From positions 124,001 to 188,000 of the forward strand of contig CAKPHH010000001.1 in the NCBI GenBank assembly GCA_934157235.1: a DNA stretch of 64,000 bases. The letters run 5' to 3'. The position numbers and the translations under genes were made by a program. Below, piece by piece: positions 51,657-60,501 of the stretch; the stretch's first letter is position 1; each line of letters opens with the position of its first letter. The stretch is from an uncultured Bacilli bacterium. GTDB lineage: Bacteria > Bacillota_I > Bacilli_A > RF39 > UBA660. Below the pieces are notes generated by a model. That model did no database searches, was not told the origin of the DNA, and saw only the letters and a program-made list of their open reading frames with translations.

Positions 51657-51937
51657 TGGATGAACTTAACATCGCATTCAATGATTATATTGATGCCTAC
51701 AAAGATTTAGATATAGCCGAAAAAAGAAAAGAAATGATAAATAATATTAAAGAAATGATTGCTATGATCGAACAAACGGCTACTGATGAAGGAATCGTAT
51801 TAAACTACCTAAGAAGTAGAGAAATACTAGATTTAGACGAAGGTCGAGAAAGTGAAGACGATTACTTAGAAGCTCTACTTGTATACGTTGAAAACTTTAA
51901 AAATATCTTAGGACAATATCTAGATAAAAGAAAATAA
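51653..51937 (+). CDS. Small helical acidic protein of unknown function
   Basis: 94 residues, all helical and acidic (starts MMDELNIAFNDYIDAYKDL; ends NILGQYLDKRK). Overlaps the charged protein gene by four bases, so the two are translationally coupled and probably interact, the acidic partner possibly balancing the basic one. The second ATG at 51656 is an alternative start. No family recognised. Confidence 0.7.
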   Translation: MMDELNIAFNDYIDAYKDLDIAEKRKEMINNIKEMIAMIEQTATDEGIVLNYLRSREILDLDEGRESEDDYLEALLVYVENFKNILGQYLDKRK

Positions 51938-51970
51938 ACTTACAAAAATTAATTTTAAACAAGTAAAAAT

Positions 51971-52000
51971 AACTCAGGAGGTTAAAAATCTTGAGTTTTT
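51971..52000 (+). terminator. Probable terminator after the charged pair
   Basis: AACTCA pairs with TGAGTT across a 15-base loop, followed by TTT. Short stem, so moderate support. Confidence 0.5.
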
Positions 52001-52146
52001 AATTACTTTAAAAAGTATAAAAACAAACTTCTATTAAAAATAGCAAAAAAAACAAAAACACACAGTTGAGTATATGAATATATAAAAAACATAGTTTTAT
52101 TTCAACTATATGTTTCAACATTCGAACAAAATGAAAGTAATAAGTC

Positions 52147-52175
52147 TTCCACTAAAAAGAAAAGTATGATACTAT
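52147..52175 (+). promoter_or_regulatory. Candidate promoter for the dockerin-like/cohesin-like pair
   Basis: TTCCAC, 17-base spacer, TACTAT at 52170-52175 with extended -10 TGA. Confidence 0.45.
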
Positions 52176-52303
52176 ATAAAGAGAATGAAAATATAAAAGT
52201 CAAAGCAAAGTAAGAATATCAAAAACAAAAATAAATAAAACTTGTCAAGCTCATATAATCAACAGATATTGTAATAATGCCAAAAACTCGGAGGTAAGCA
52301 GTT

Positions 52304-55300
52304 ATGAAAGAAATTAATGCCATAGTAAAAAGGTTAAAATATCCAGTTGCTACAATTGTACTAGTAACTGCCTGTTATATCTGTTTAACTGCCAAGGAAA
52401 CTTTTAGTGCGGATACAAAAAATTATACTAGGGATGAATTGCAAAAAATGGTCGTATCTGCTGCTATTAGCTACTACTACAACAATTACTATTCTGATTA
52501 TGAAGAATATTTATTGGATTCAGATATTGTATATCCCTATATTGGGGGAAAAAACGATGTATCATCTGAAAATAAAAACAAATGCATTTTAGATTATCAA
52601 AATAAAACTGGATGTGTTTCGGCCGATAATTACTACCCACTAATATCAACAACTTTTTACAGAAATCTAAAAATAACTCCAGAAGAAGTAAGCCGTTCTA
52701 ATATGTATAACACTGATTGCACGGGTTTTACTTATTTAGTATATAATAATGTCTTAGGTTATGATTTGTCAGAATTTTATGCAATGGCAACTTCTGCAAA
52801 CGTTGTTAGAATTAATTCCAATGGTACACCAGAAAAAACAAAAGCTGTAACATCAAAGAAGGATTATTTTGATACTGCTAATAAGTTTGGTAGGGCATGG
52901 AACAGCACTGGTAATTTAGGAAGGATCGCCAATTGTTTAGCAACTAACGCCGGAAACAGAAATGCCTGCATTTTTAGTGATGTCTTATCTTCTAATGATA
53001 TGAAAAAATATGCTGCAGGTGGTACCAACTTTAAAGAGGGTGTAATTTATACAGATCCAGATAATAAATCAGAGCTTATTTTTAATTATAATTTTACAAA
53101 TCTTGACTACCAAAAAGAAACTAACTATACAGCCTATAAAGTTGAGTGGGAGAAAATAGAAAAATATTTTAAAGCTGATAGCAGTGATTTTATAATGCAA
53201 GCAGGAGATATGTTACGACTTGCTTATAGATCAAATGGGCATGTCATGGTTTACGTCGGTAAGGTTTTCAACTCAAATGACACCGGTCTTATTCACTCTA
53301 CAGGAACAGATGGTAATAGCGATGATTTTGGTGTTAGATATGAGTCAAACATATATAATTATTTAAATGATAAAATGTCATACTTAAAGAATAATGGAGA
53401 CAAAAATAGAATAATAAGTATATCGGTATTTAGACCTATCAATAAATATTGTGATAAAACAATATGTACCAAAGAAAATATTGCTTCTAATATTACTCCT
53501 AATGATAAAGCACGAGTGACTTTTTCAGGCACTAGAGTTGAACAATACATTGCTAAAGATGGTAGAGGTATCAGTTCTTATAACTCTGTTGATATTGGTG
53601 ATACTATCACTTATGGCCTAAGTCTAGAGGATAAAAGAAAATATGGTTATTGTTCAAATAGTTCAAAAGCAAAAAAAGACTGTGCTTGTACAGAAGAAAA
53701 TCCAAATTGTGGATTAAAATGGGTTGAAACTGGCAATTCCTATGATGAAGGACCATCAGGCAAGAAAAAATACACAATAAAATTCACTTCGCCAAAAGGA
53801 ACAACATTAAAAGAATGTCCCAAAGCATTTAGCAAAACCACTAATTCAGACAATAGTGTATCATGTGTATATACTGGAACTGGTTGGAATTACCCACAGT
53901 TTAATGTTAATATTGATAGTTCAGCTCCTAGTAAAATAGAGCCAGGAAAATTTGAAGTTACATACAATGGTAGTACTTTAGAACTAAAAACAATTGAATT
54001 GAATGTTAATCGAACTATAAATTTTAATGATATTAGTAATCTAAATGAAAAGATAAATGAATTCAAAAATAAAAATTACACTTATAGCACTAGCAACCAA
54101 ATTAGTGATAAAAATAGTATGAACAAAGTAACCACATTTTCATCATTAGACTTCATTAAATATATTTATTGGAAAAACTTTAAAATTGATTTGACTAATT
54201 TAACAGGACAGAAAATTGTTGATTCTTTATTTTATTCGTATTCCAAATCTTCTACTCAGAAATATAACACTAAAAATTACACATACAAATATAGTGCCTT
54301 TTTCAAGAAGAATGGAACTGATGATGCTATCAGTAAAATGCTAGTAGATGGAATGTATGGCGGTAAAAAGCTAATCGGTAATGAAGATGGAAAAAGAATT
54401 AAGTATATCCACCATAGATACTTTGAAATTGGTGATATTATTGTAGTATCAGATAAAATTAATGATAATTTTTCTCACAGTGGAGTTGGGAATTCTTTAA
54501 ACTTCAGTTTAACTACAATAAATCCAAATACTGATTTTAAATATTATATGGTTACTGATTTTGATAAGAATGGTTACCCAACATTAATTAATTTCAGTGA
54601 AAATGGTGTTGAGTCTTGTGATAAAACTATTAAAACATTTAGTGGCGAAGGAAATTATCTCATGAACAATGGTAAGAATTATTTGTGTAATTATAGGGTA
54701 ATAAAACACTTATTATATTCATCAAACTTATTTGCAGTACTTAGACCAAGTAAAGTATATAATGATGCTGAGTATGAAGTAGTTCTACATTATGATCAAA
54801 AACCAACAACAGAAGAAACTCCAAGAACAAACTTGAAATATAATACTAAATATCCAGTGCCAACAATATCTAAAACAGGATACGAGTTTGATGGATGGTA
54901 CACTGAACTTTCTGTCAATGACAAAGGCGAGTATGTGTACAATAAAAAAGCAACTAAAGTTAATTTACACACCGATCATGAAGTATGGGCAAAGTTTTCT
55001 CCTATTGAATATAATCTTACCATCAAACCTAACGGTGGTACTTTCTCTGGTGCTACCTCTGTAAAAGTTGCCTATAAAAAAGAATATACTCTTCCAACTA
55101 TTACTAGAGAAGGCTATACTTTCGTTAAATGGCAAGTATCAGGTAAAGACAGTAGTATAAATGGAAACACACTAACAATGGGGAACGAAGATGCAACAGC
55201 AACGGCAGTTTGGAAAGAAAATGATCATCTAATATTTGATAGTTCTCTATCAGTAGACAAAAATAATAAGATAATCTATCACATTAAAGCGAGCTCTTTA

Positions 55301-55642
55301 ATGAGTGACATATTAAATAAGACTTCCACAAATGGCACAGTCGTTTTATATGATAACAAAAACAATATTATTAAAGAAAATCATCTAGTAGCAACCGGTT
55401 ACATTATGTCATTTAAATTTGTAAGCCAAACTATTAATTATAAAGTTGCTGTAAAAGGAGATGTAACAGGGGATGGTTATGTTAAAGTTAATGATGTTAT
55501 GAAGATTGCTAACTATTTACTGGAAAATAAAGGATTAACTGGTGAGTACCTTATAGCTGCAGATATAAATAGTGATAATAAAGTAAAAATGAATGACTTG
55601 ATGAAGTTAGCAACTACTATGATAAATGGAGGAAATTTATGA
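52304..55642 (+). CDS. Secreted NlpC/P60-like protein with InlB-type repeats and C-terminal dockerin-like domain
   Basis: 1112 residues. N-terminal signal sequence (about 14-36, then FSADT). An NlpC/P60-like Cys peptidase region has C139 in DCTGFTYLVY and H313 in NGHVMVYVGK, wider apart than usual. A second, degenerate copy (FSSLDFIKYIYW; IGDIIVV then SHSGVG) lacks the Cys. Then two InlB-type repeats (YPVPTISKTGYEFDGWY near 855; YTLPTITREGYTFVKW near 930). The last 62 residues look like dockerin I: DVTGDGYVKVNDVMKIANYL and DINSDNKVKMNDLMKLA, two Ca-binding loops. No wall anchor. Its stop overlaps the cohesin-like gene. Confidence 0.78.
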   Translation: MKEINAIVKRLKYPVATIVLVTACYICLTAKETFSADTKNYTRDELQKMVVSAAISYYYNNYYSDYEEYLLDSDIVYPYIGGKNDVSSENKNKCILDYQNKTGCVSADNYYPLISTTFYRNLKITPEEVSRSNMYNTDCTGFTYLVYNNVLGYDLSEFYAMATSANVVRINSNGTPEKTKAVTSKKDYFDTANKFGRAWNSTGNLGRIANCLATNAGNRNACIFSDVLSSNDMKKYAAGGTNFKEGVIYTDPDNKSELIFNYNFTNLDYQKETNYTAYKVEWEKIEKYFKADSSDFIMQAGDMLRLAYRSNGHVMVYVGKVFNSNDTGLIHSTGTDGNSDDFGVRYESNIYNYLNDKMSYLKNNGDKNRIISISVFRPINKYCDKTICTKENIASNITPNDKARVTFSGTRVEQYIAKDGRGISSYNSVDIGDTITYGLSLEDKRKYGYCSNSSKAKKDCACTEENPNCGLKWVETGNSYDEGPSGKKKYTIKFTSPKGTTLKECPKAFSKTTNSDNSVSCVYTGTGWNYPQFNVNIDSSAPSKIEPGKFEVTYNGSTLELKTIELNVNRTINFNDISNLNEKINEFKNKNYTYSTSNQISDKNSMNKVTTFSSLDFIKYIYWKNFKIDLTNLTGQKIVDSLFYSYSKSSTQKYNTKNYTYKYSAFFKKNGTDDAISKMLVDGMYGGKKLIGNEDGKRIKYIHHRYFEIGDIIVVSDKINDNFSHSGVGNSLNFSLTTINPNTDFKYYMVTDFDKNGYPTLINFSENGVESCDKTIKTFSGEGNYLMNNGKNYLCNYRVIKHLLYSSNLFAVLRPSKVYNDAEYEVVLHYDQKPTTEETPRTNLKYNTKYPVPTISKTGYEFDGWYTELSVNDKGEYVYNKKATKVNLHTDHEVWAKFSPIEYNLTIKPNGGTFSGATSVKVAYKKEYTLPTITREGYTFVKWQVSGKDSSINGNTLTMGNEDATATAVWKENDHLIFDSSLSVDKNNKIIYHIKASSLMSDILNKTSTNGTVVLYDNKNNIIKENHLVATGYIMSFKFVSQTINYKVAVKGDVTGDGYVKVNDVMKIANYLLENKGLTGEYLIAADINSDNKVKMNDLMKLATTMINGGNL

Positions 55643-57066
55643 AAAAATTATTTTTTGTCTTTTTACTTGTCCTTTCTATAATATTTTTACCAAGTGTAAA
55701 TGCTAGTAGTATTGATACAAGTATAAATTGTCCGTCTACTGTTTATGTTGGCGATGGTATTAGTTGTACTATATATGGTATTGCTAGTGATGTTTACTTA
55801 TCTGGAATAAAGGCTAATTATGAAATAGCTAATGCATCATATACATCATTTTCTGTTGGTAGTGACTGGGTTGCTTATGCATCTAATAATAATGGTTTTG
55901 TTATTGGAAATACTTCTGGAGGAAAAACAGGAAGAGTAGTTTTAGGAGTTCTAAAAGTACAACCGACAGTTGGTGTTTCAGGAAGAGTTACAGTTGGTAT
56001 AAAAACGGTAAATGCATCTGATGTTTCATATAATGATTATGATTTAGCAGCTAGAAGTAGTGTTGTAACAATTGTAGAAAGACCAAAACCGCCTACACCT
56101 ACACCAACTCCAACTCCAACTCCATCTACACCTACACCCACACCAACCCCATCTACACCTACGACTCCCCAAAATCCACAGCAACCAGAAGAACAAGAGG
56201 ATGTTTATCTCGATAGTCTAGAAGTTGTTGAATCTAAATTGGATTTCAAGAAGGATGTTTATGAATATTTAGTAGAAGTTAATGAAAACGTAAGAGAAAT
56301 AACTATTAAAGCTACTTCTAAATTTAATATAGAAGGTACTGGCAAATTTAAATTAAATAGTACTACTAATAAATTTTTAGTAAAAGTTAAAGGAAAGAAG
56401 AAAACTAAAACTTATACAATACGAATAAATAAAGTAAGTAATAAAGTTAAAAATAATAAAGAAGAAATAGAAAAAGCATTAACTAAATATGATACAGTTA
56501 TTGTAGATTTAGATAATAAGAAAGATGACTTGAAAGCTTATAAAGAAGTTCTTGACAAAGTAAAAGAAACTAAAAAGAAAATTATATATAATATTTATGA
56601 TAATAATAAGCTGCTATATACTTATACTTTTAATGGTAATAAAGTAGATTATGTATTAGACAATATAGATTTAAGTATTAGTTTTACAACAAATAAAAAT
56701 ATAGATAATCTTGAAAATAATAAAATTATATTAGATATGAAGTATAAAAGTTATTTTCCAAAAGGAACTGAACTAAAAATATATGATACTAAGAAGTTAA
56801 AAAATAAAAGTATAAAACTATTTAAAATTAACGAAGAAAATGGTTTAGAATTAATAAAGAATAATATAAATACCAAGGATAATGATGTAACTCTAATATT
56901 AGAAAAGGGAGATTTATACGTGATTGGTAGTGAAAAGAGTACTATTTTAGGATATGAAAAGATGGTTATTGTTCAAGCTATTCTGATAATTATTATTTTA
57001 TTAGCACTAATATATTTTATGATAAAGTGTTCGCATTTAAGAAAAGATGATAGTGAAATTAGTTAA
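55639..57066 (+). CDS. Membrane-anchored cohesin-like protein
   Basis: 475 residues. Signal peptide (1-22), a beta-rich domain (about 23-150) with the layout of cohesins (TVYVGDGISCTIYG, YLSGIKANYEI, then GRVVLGVLKVQPTVG), a Thr-Pro linker (about 151-180), a cadherin-like beta-sandwich domain (YLDSLEVVESKLDFKKDVYEY to TKTYTIRINK), a Lys/Asp/Asn-rich region and a C-terminal span (about 440-462) with a short charged tail, so it stays in the membrane facing out. ATGA overlap with the dockerin-like gene; GGAGG upstream. The cohesin call is from fold pattern and context. Confidence 0.68.
   Translation: MKKLFFVFLLVLSIIFLPSVNASSIDTSINCPSTVYVGDGISCTIYGIASDVYLSGIKANYEIANASYTSFSVGSDWVAYASNNNGFVIGNTSGGKTGRVVLGVLKVQPTVGVSGRVTVGIKTVNASDVSYNDYDLAARSSVVTIVERPKPPTPTPTPTPTPSTPTPTPTPSTPTTPQNPQQPEEQEDVYLDSLEVVESKLDFKKDVYEYLVEVNENVREITIKATSKFNIEGTGKFKLNSTTNKFLVKVKGKKKTKTYTIRINKVSNKVKNNKEEIEKALTKYDTVIVDLDNKKDDLKAYKEVLDKVKETKKKIIYNIYDNNKLLYTYTFNGNKVDYVLDNIDLSISFTTNKNIDNLENNKIILDMKYKSYFPKGTELKIYDTKKLKNKSIKLFKINEENGLELIKNNINTKDNDVTLILEKGDLYVIGSEKSTILGYEKMVIVQAILIIIILLALIYFMIKCSHLRKDDSEIS
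56091..56170 (+). repeat. Thr-Pro-coding simple repeat
   Basis: CCTACACCNACN-type units coding for PTPTP stretches form the linker of the cohesin-like protein. Such repeats change length by slippage. Not a CRISPR array. Confidence 0.85.
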
Positions 57067-57188
57067 TTTTTTCATATAGTAACTTTTTTAAGTTTAAAGG
57101 TAAAATATATTGAGTTTGATAAGTACAACAAGTATTGAGTAAAAATAAAGGGTCTTTGTCAAATAGTATTGGTGAAGAACTTTGATAA

Positions 57189-57431
57189 AATATAAGAGGG
57201 AGACATAAGTCATCCTTTTATTATAGTTCAATTATATCAAAAAATTATTGTTTTATTGTAACAGAAGATTGCCAAGAAAAACATATATTTAAAAATTGCC
57301 AACTGGAATTTTATGATGGGGTTGTTGGTATAATCTGTGATCGATATAACAATATTGATAAGTATGAGGTATATTTAATTAAAAGCACTGGTTCAATCAC
57401 ATGTCCACTTCTATATAATAAAACAACGTAA
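57189..57431 (+). pseudogene. Start-less reading frame, possible gene remnant
   Basis: An 80-codon open frame with protein-like content: NYCFIVTEDCQEKHIFKNC, FYDGVVGIICDRYNN, KYEVYLIKSTGSITCP. It has four or five Cys and ordinary codon use but no ATG, GTG or TTG start with a ribosome-binding site. It could be a fragment of a gene whose 5' part has been lost or frameshifted. Family not recognised. Confidence 0.4.
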
Positions 57432-57607
57432 AATTTAGTATTTAAATTGTGAGGATAATGTGACATAGTAATCATAGCGATAAGTCCTATCTTATAAAAA
57501 TGTTTTTTGGATAATTACATTTTACTAGACTTATTGCTTTTTTTATATAAAAAGTCTCACATCAATTATAACTCTACAATTTTTACACTAACACAAAAAT
57601 ACAAATC

Positions 57608-57636
57608 TTTTCACAACAAGAAAAATTTGTTATAAT
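57608..57636 (+). promoter_or_regulatory. Promoter for pfkB-smr
   Basis: TTTTCA, 17-base spacer, TATAAT at 57631-57636, about 25 bases before the ATG. Confidence 0.68.
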
Positions 57637-57660
57637 TATCTAGAAATAGAAGGTGAAATA

Positions 57661-58557
57661 ATGAAAGCAATTTGTGTAGGTCATTCAACATTTGATACAA
57701 CTCTTCCAATGACTGCATATCCAATCGAAAACGATAAATATCGTATTCCATATCATGTTGAATGTGGCGGTGGATCTGGTCCTAATGGTGCCTATGTTTT
57801 AGCTAAATGGGGAATTGATACAACTATAATTTCTGCTCTTGGTAATGATTATCAAGCAGATAGAATAATTGAAGAATTTAAAAGTGTAGGTGCTAACACC
57901 AATTATCTTCAGAAACTACCAACTAATAAAACTTCCTGCAGCTATATCTTTGCTAATATGGAAAATGGTAGTAGAACAATCGTAACATCAAAAGCATCTC
58001 CAATAAGAAAACTAGACATAAAAGAACAACTTCAAGCTGATGTAATTTTAATAGATGGAGAACATCCAGAAACAGCCAAGAAAATTATTTTAGAAAATCC
58101 ATCTGCAATAAGTGTTTTTGATGCCAGTAGAATTAATGATGATAATTTGGAACTAGGTAAAATGGTTACTTATCTAGTTTGTTCTCATGAGTTTGCTGAA
58201 AAATTTGCCGGTATTAAAATTGATTATGAAAAGATCAATACTATCGAAGCCTGTTACAAAAAGTTAAAAGAGTATTTTAAGACAAATGTAATTATTACTC
58301 TGGAGTCATATGGTAGCTATACAGAAATATCCGGAGAAGGTCAAATAATTCCTAGTATTAAAGTAAAAGCTTTAGATTCAACTGGTGCTGGAGATATTTT
58401 TCATGGTTCCTTTGCATACTTTATCAGTCATGGCTATTCTTTATTAGAATCAATTCATTATGCATCAATTACCGGAGCTTTATCAGCAACTAAAATAGGA
58501 GCCAGATATTCCGTACCAGAATTGAAAGAGGTTTTAGAATATGACACTCTTATCTAA
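57661..58557 (+). CDS. PfkB-family carbohydrate kinase
   Basis: 298 residues, family length. N-terminal GGGSGPNGAYVLAKWG (substrate glycines) and C-terminal DSTGAGDIFHGSF with the catalytic Asp in GAGD. Phosphorylates a sugar or nucleoside with ATP; the substrate cannot be told (fructokinase, ribokinase and ketohexokinase types are all possible). AAGGTGAAATA precedes the ATG. Its end overlaps the Smr gene by 17 bases. Confidence 0.88.
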   Translation: MKAICVGHSTFDTTLPMTAYPIENDKYRIPYHVECGGGSGPNGAYVLAKWGIDTTIISALGNDYQADRIIEEFKSVGANTNYLQKLPTNKTSCSYIFANMENGSRTIVTSKASPIRKLDIKEQLQADVILIDGEHPETAKKIILENPSAISVFDASRINDDNLELGKMVTYLVCSHEFAEKFAGIKIDYEKINTIEACYKKLKEYFKTNVIITLESYGSYTEISGEGQIIPSIKVKALDSTGAGDIFHGSFAYFISHGYSLLESIHYASITGALSATKIGARYSVPELKEVLEYDTLI

Positions 58558-58801
58558 TTATTTACCCCAAATAGATTTACATGGTCTAGACAGGGATTAT
58601 GCTAGAATTTTAATAAATGAGTTTATCGAAGATAACTATAAACTACATAATTATAAAGTCTTAATAATTCATGGTAATGGAAGCGGGATATTGAAAAAGA
58701 CAACTCAAGAAACATTACGTCAAAACAGGCTAGTTGAATCATACAAAATAGACAATTTTAACACCGGTACAACTATCGTTGAAATAAGAACAAAAAATTG
58801 A
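58541..58801 (+). CDS. Stand-alone Smr-domain protein
   Basis: 86 residues. IDLHGLDRDYARILINEF (LDxHG motif) and IIHGNGSGILK (HGxGxG motif) define the Smr domain, usually the C-terminus of MutS2, a nuclease. Here it is free, with no MutS2 in view. It overlaps the PfkB gene, so translation is coupled. Its stop codon lies within the -35 of the next promoter. Confidence 0.85.
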   Translation: MTLLSNYLPQIDLHGLDRDYARILINEFIEDNYKLHNYKVLIIHGNGSGILKKTTQETLRQNRLVESYKIDNFNTGTTIVEIRTKN

Positions 58802-58826
58802 CAAAAAGGGCTTTATATGATAGAAT
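58798..58826 (+). promoter_or_regulatory. Strong promoter for the repeat-protein genes
   Basis: TTGACA at 58798-58803, 17-base spacer, TAGAAT at 58821-58826 with extended -10 TGA. The -35 overlaps the stop codon of the Smr gene. Confidence 0.85.
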
Positions 58827-58859
58827 ACTAAGGCATATAGAGACAGGGGGATTGAATAT

Positions 58860-60488
58860 ATGTATACGGAAGAATATGAAGCGAAAGGATTTCCATTTAA
58901 GAATTTTTTATTAAAATTAATTTTAATAATTATTTTTGTGTTCCTATTAGCTTGGTTATTACCTAAATTTATTACACCAGCAATTAATAATAGTCTCAAA
59001 GATAATAATGGAAACAGTAGTGAGATAAACGCTTTAACATCACAAATATTTAATGATAATCTAGAAAAAATGAAGCAAGCAGCAATCTCATATTACACAG
59101 ATGAAAGATTGCCACAAAAAAATGGTGAATACAAGCAAATGACTTTAAGTGAAATGATAGGCTTAAAATTAATTACACCATTAATCGATAAGAATAATAA
59201 AGCTGTAGATGTTGAGGCTAGTTATGTAAAAATAACTAAAGACGCTAACGAATATATCTTAAAAGTAAATATTAAAGACAGTGAAAAAGAAGATTATATT
59301 TTAGTACATTTAGGTTGCTACACATACTGTAAAACAAGCATTTGTGAAAAGAAAGATGATACAATCTACATCAAGAATACTCCAGTAACACCAGATACAC
59401 CAGTAGTAAAAAAATACTATTGTAAAATAGTTAATGGTAGTTATTATGGCAAAGGTGGAAGTATTGTTGATAAAAACACTTACGAAAAAGAATGTATTAC
59501 CAAACCGGTAGAAAAACATTATTGTGCTATTGTAAATGATAAGTATTATGGTAAAGCAGGAACTGTTGTTAATAAGGAAACTTATGAAAAAGAATGTACT
59601 ACAACACCAGAAAAACATTACTGTGAAATAGTTAATGGAAAATACTATGACAAAGAAGGTAATGAAGTAAGCAAAGAAAAATATGAAGATAGTTGTGTAG
59701 AAAAAGAGTACTTATACGAGTATGCTAAAACAACAAATGCTACGTTTAGTAGTTGGACAAAATGGGCAAACTGGCAAGAAACAAGTTGCCAAACTAAAGC
59801 TATTACTTGTGCTGCTACTGATATTAACTGTTTAAAAGAACAAAAATTATATAGCCGTAAAGAAAAAATTGGTACGCATGAACAAGAATACTTAAAAGAG
59901 CGTAGTGTTCAAATTAAAGCTTCTTCATATAATGAAAAAGTATGTATTGGTTACACTTATGTAATCATTAACAAAGTAACATATGCTGTATCAAAAACGT
60001 ATACAAATGTAAGCACTATAACATCATCAACACAAGGTTCAGTAGCAGGATGGAATTATGAGGGTAGAGGATCATATGCTAATCCTCCAAGAGATACTGA
60101 GAATACACATTATGAATTTGTAGGTGCAGATTATAGTTATTGTACTGATACATGTACAACATTACCAAATTACTATTATGACAAGTATACATACACTGGT
60201 AGCATGACAAAAGTATCATCAACTAAAGAAGCTCCAGTAAATTCTTCAACATCAGTAGTAGCAACTTGTAATAGTTATACTACTAATGAAGTAACTGTAT
60301 ACAGAACTATTACTAAAAATGAAATAGCAACAAGACCAGAACCATTATATGGAACTGTATGCTATGCAAGTACAAGAACAAGAACTCTAACATCTAGTGG
60401 AAAAACCAAAAAGAGATGGAGTTTCTATAACGATACAAGTTTATTAAATGATAATTGGTACTATACTGGTGCCAAAAAGTTAAAATAA
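58860..60488 (+). CDS. Membrane-anchored repeat protein with a pilin-like N-terminal domain
   Basis: 542 residues. Single span at about 14-38, then an outside part. The stretch MKQAAISYYTDERLPQ to MTLSEMIGLKLI resembles the globular start of type II/IV pilin-like proteins, though there is no prepilin motif. Three tandem repeats of about 33 residues begin near 185, 219 and 252, each with KxYCxIVNxxYY and a second Cys about 25 residues later (EKEC). The C-terminal part is Thr/Ser/Tyr-rich with paired Cys (YCTDTCTT). Function unknown; repeats suggest binding or spacing outside the cell. AGGGGG precedes the ATG. Confidence 0.75.
   Translation: MYTEEYEAKGFPFKNFLLKLILIIIFVFLLAWLLPKFITPAINNSLKDNNGNSSEINALTSQIFNDNLEKMKQAAISYYTDERLPQKNGEYKQMTLSEMIGLKLITPLIDKNNKAVDVEASYVKITKDANEYILKVNIKDSEKEDYILVHLGCYTYCKTSICEKKDDTIYIKNTPVTPDTPVVKKYYCKIVNGSYYGKGGSIVDKNTYEKECITKPVEKHYCAIVNDKYYGKAGTVVNKETYEKECTTTPEKHYCEIVNGKYYDKEGNEVSKEKYEDSCVEKEYLYEYAKTTNATFSSWTKWANWQETSCQTKAITCAATDINCLKEQKLYSRKEKIGTHEQEYLKERSVQIKASSYNEKVCIGYTYVIINKVTYAVSKTYTNVSTITSSTQGSVAGWNYEGRGSYANPPRDTENTHYEFVGADYSYCTDTCTTLPNYYYDKYTYTGSMTKVSSTKEAPVNSSTSVVATCNSYTTNEVTVYRTITKNEIATRPEPLYGTVCYASTRTRTLTSSGKTKKRWSFYNDTSLLNDNWYYTGAKKLK
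59412..59706 (+). repeat. Three tandem ~100-base coding repeats
   Basis: Imperfect direct repeats inside the anchored protein, starting near 59412, 59514 and 59613, each coding for a YYC/HYC-start unit with two cysteines. Confidence 0.8.
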
Positions 60489-60501
60489 GGGGGAGTTTTA
60501 A

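Larger units (their letters stand above)
51938..52303 (+). other. 366-base AT-rich intergenic region
   Basis: Contains a weak terminator at 51971-52000 and a candidate promoter at 52147-52175. The rest is very AT-rich with no open reading frame I would support. TTTCAACTATATGTTTCAAC includes a short direct repeat (TTTCAAC). The leader before the surface protein is about 120 bases. Confidence 0.6.
57067..57660 (+). other. 594-base intergenic region
   Basis: Holds a likely gene remnant (57189-57431) and the promoter of the PfkB gene (57608-57636). The rest is AT-rich without clear signals. No transposase or inverted-repeat ends were found. Confidence 0.6.

Noticed and set aside
56091..56170. 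Short tandem repeat as a regulatory element
   Set aside because: It codes for a Thr-Pro linker in frame.
59310..59618. Phe-rich minus-strand frame
   Set aside because: Antisense of the Lys/Asn-rich repeat region.
59412..59706. CRISPR-like array
   Set aside because: The repeats are in-frame coding repeats with no spacer structure and no cas genes nearby.
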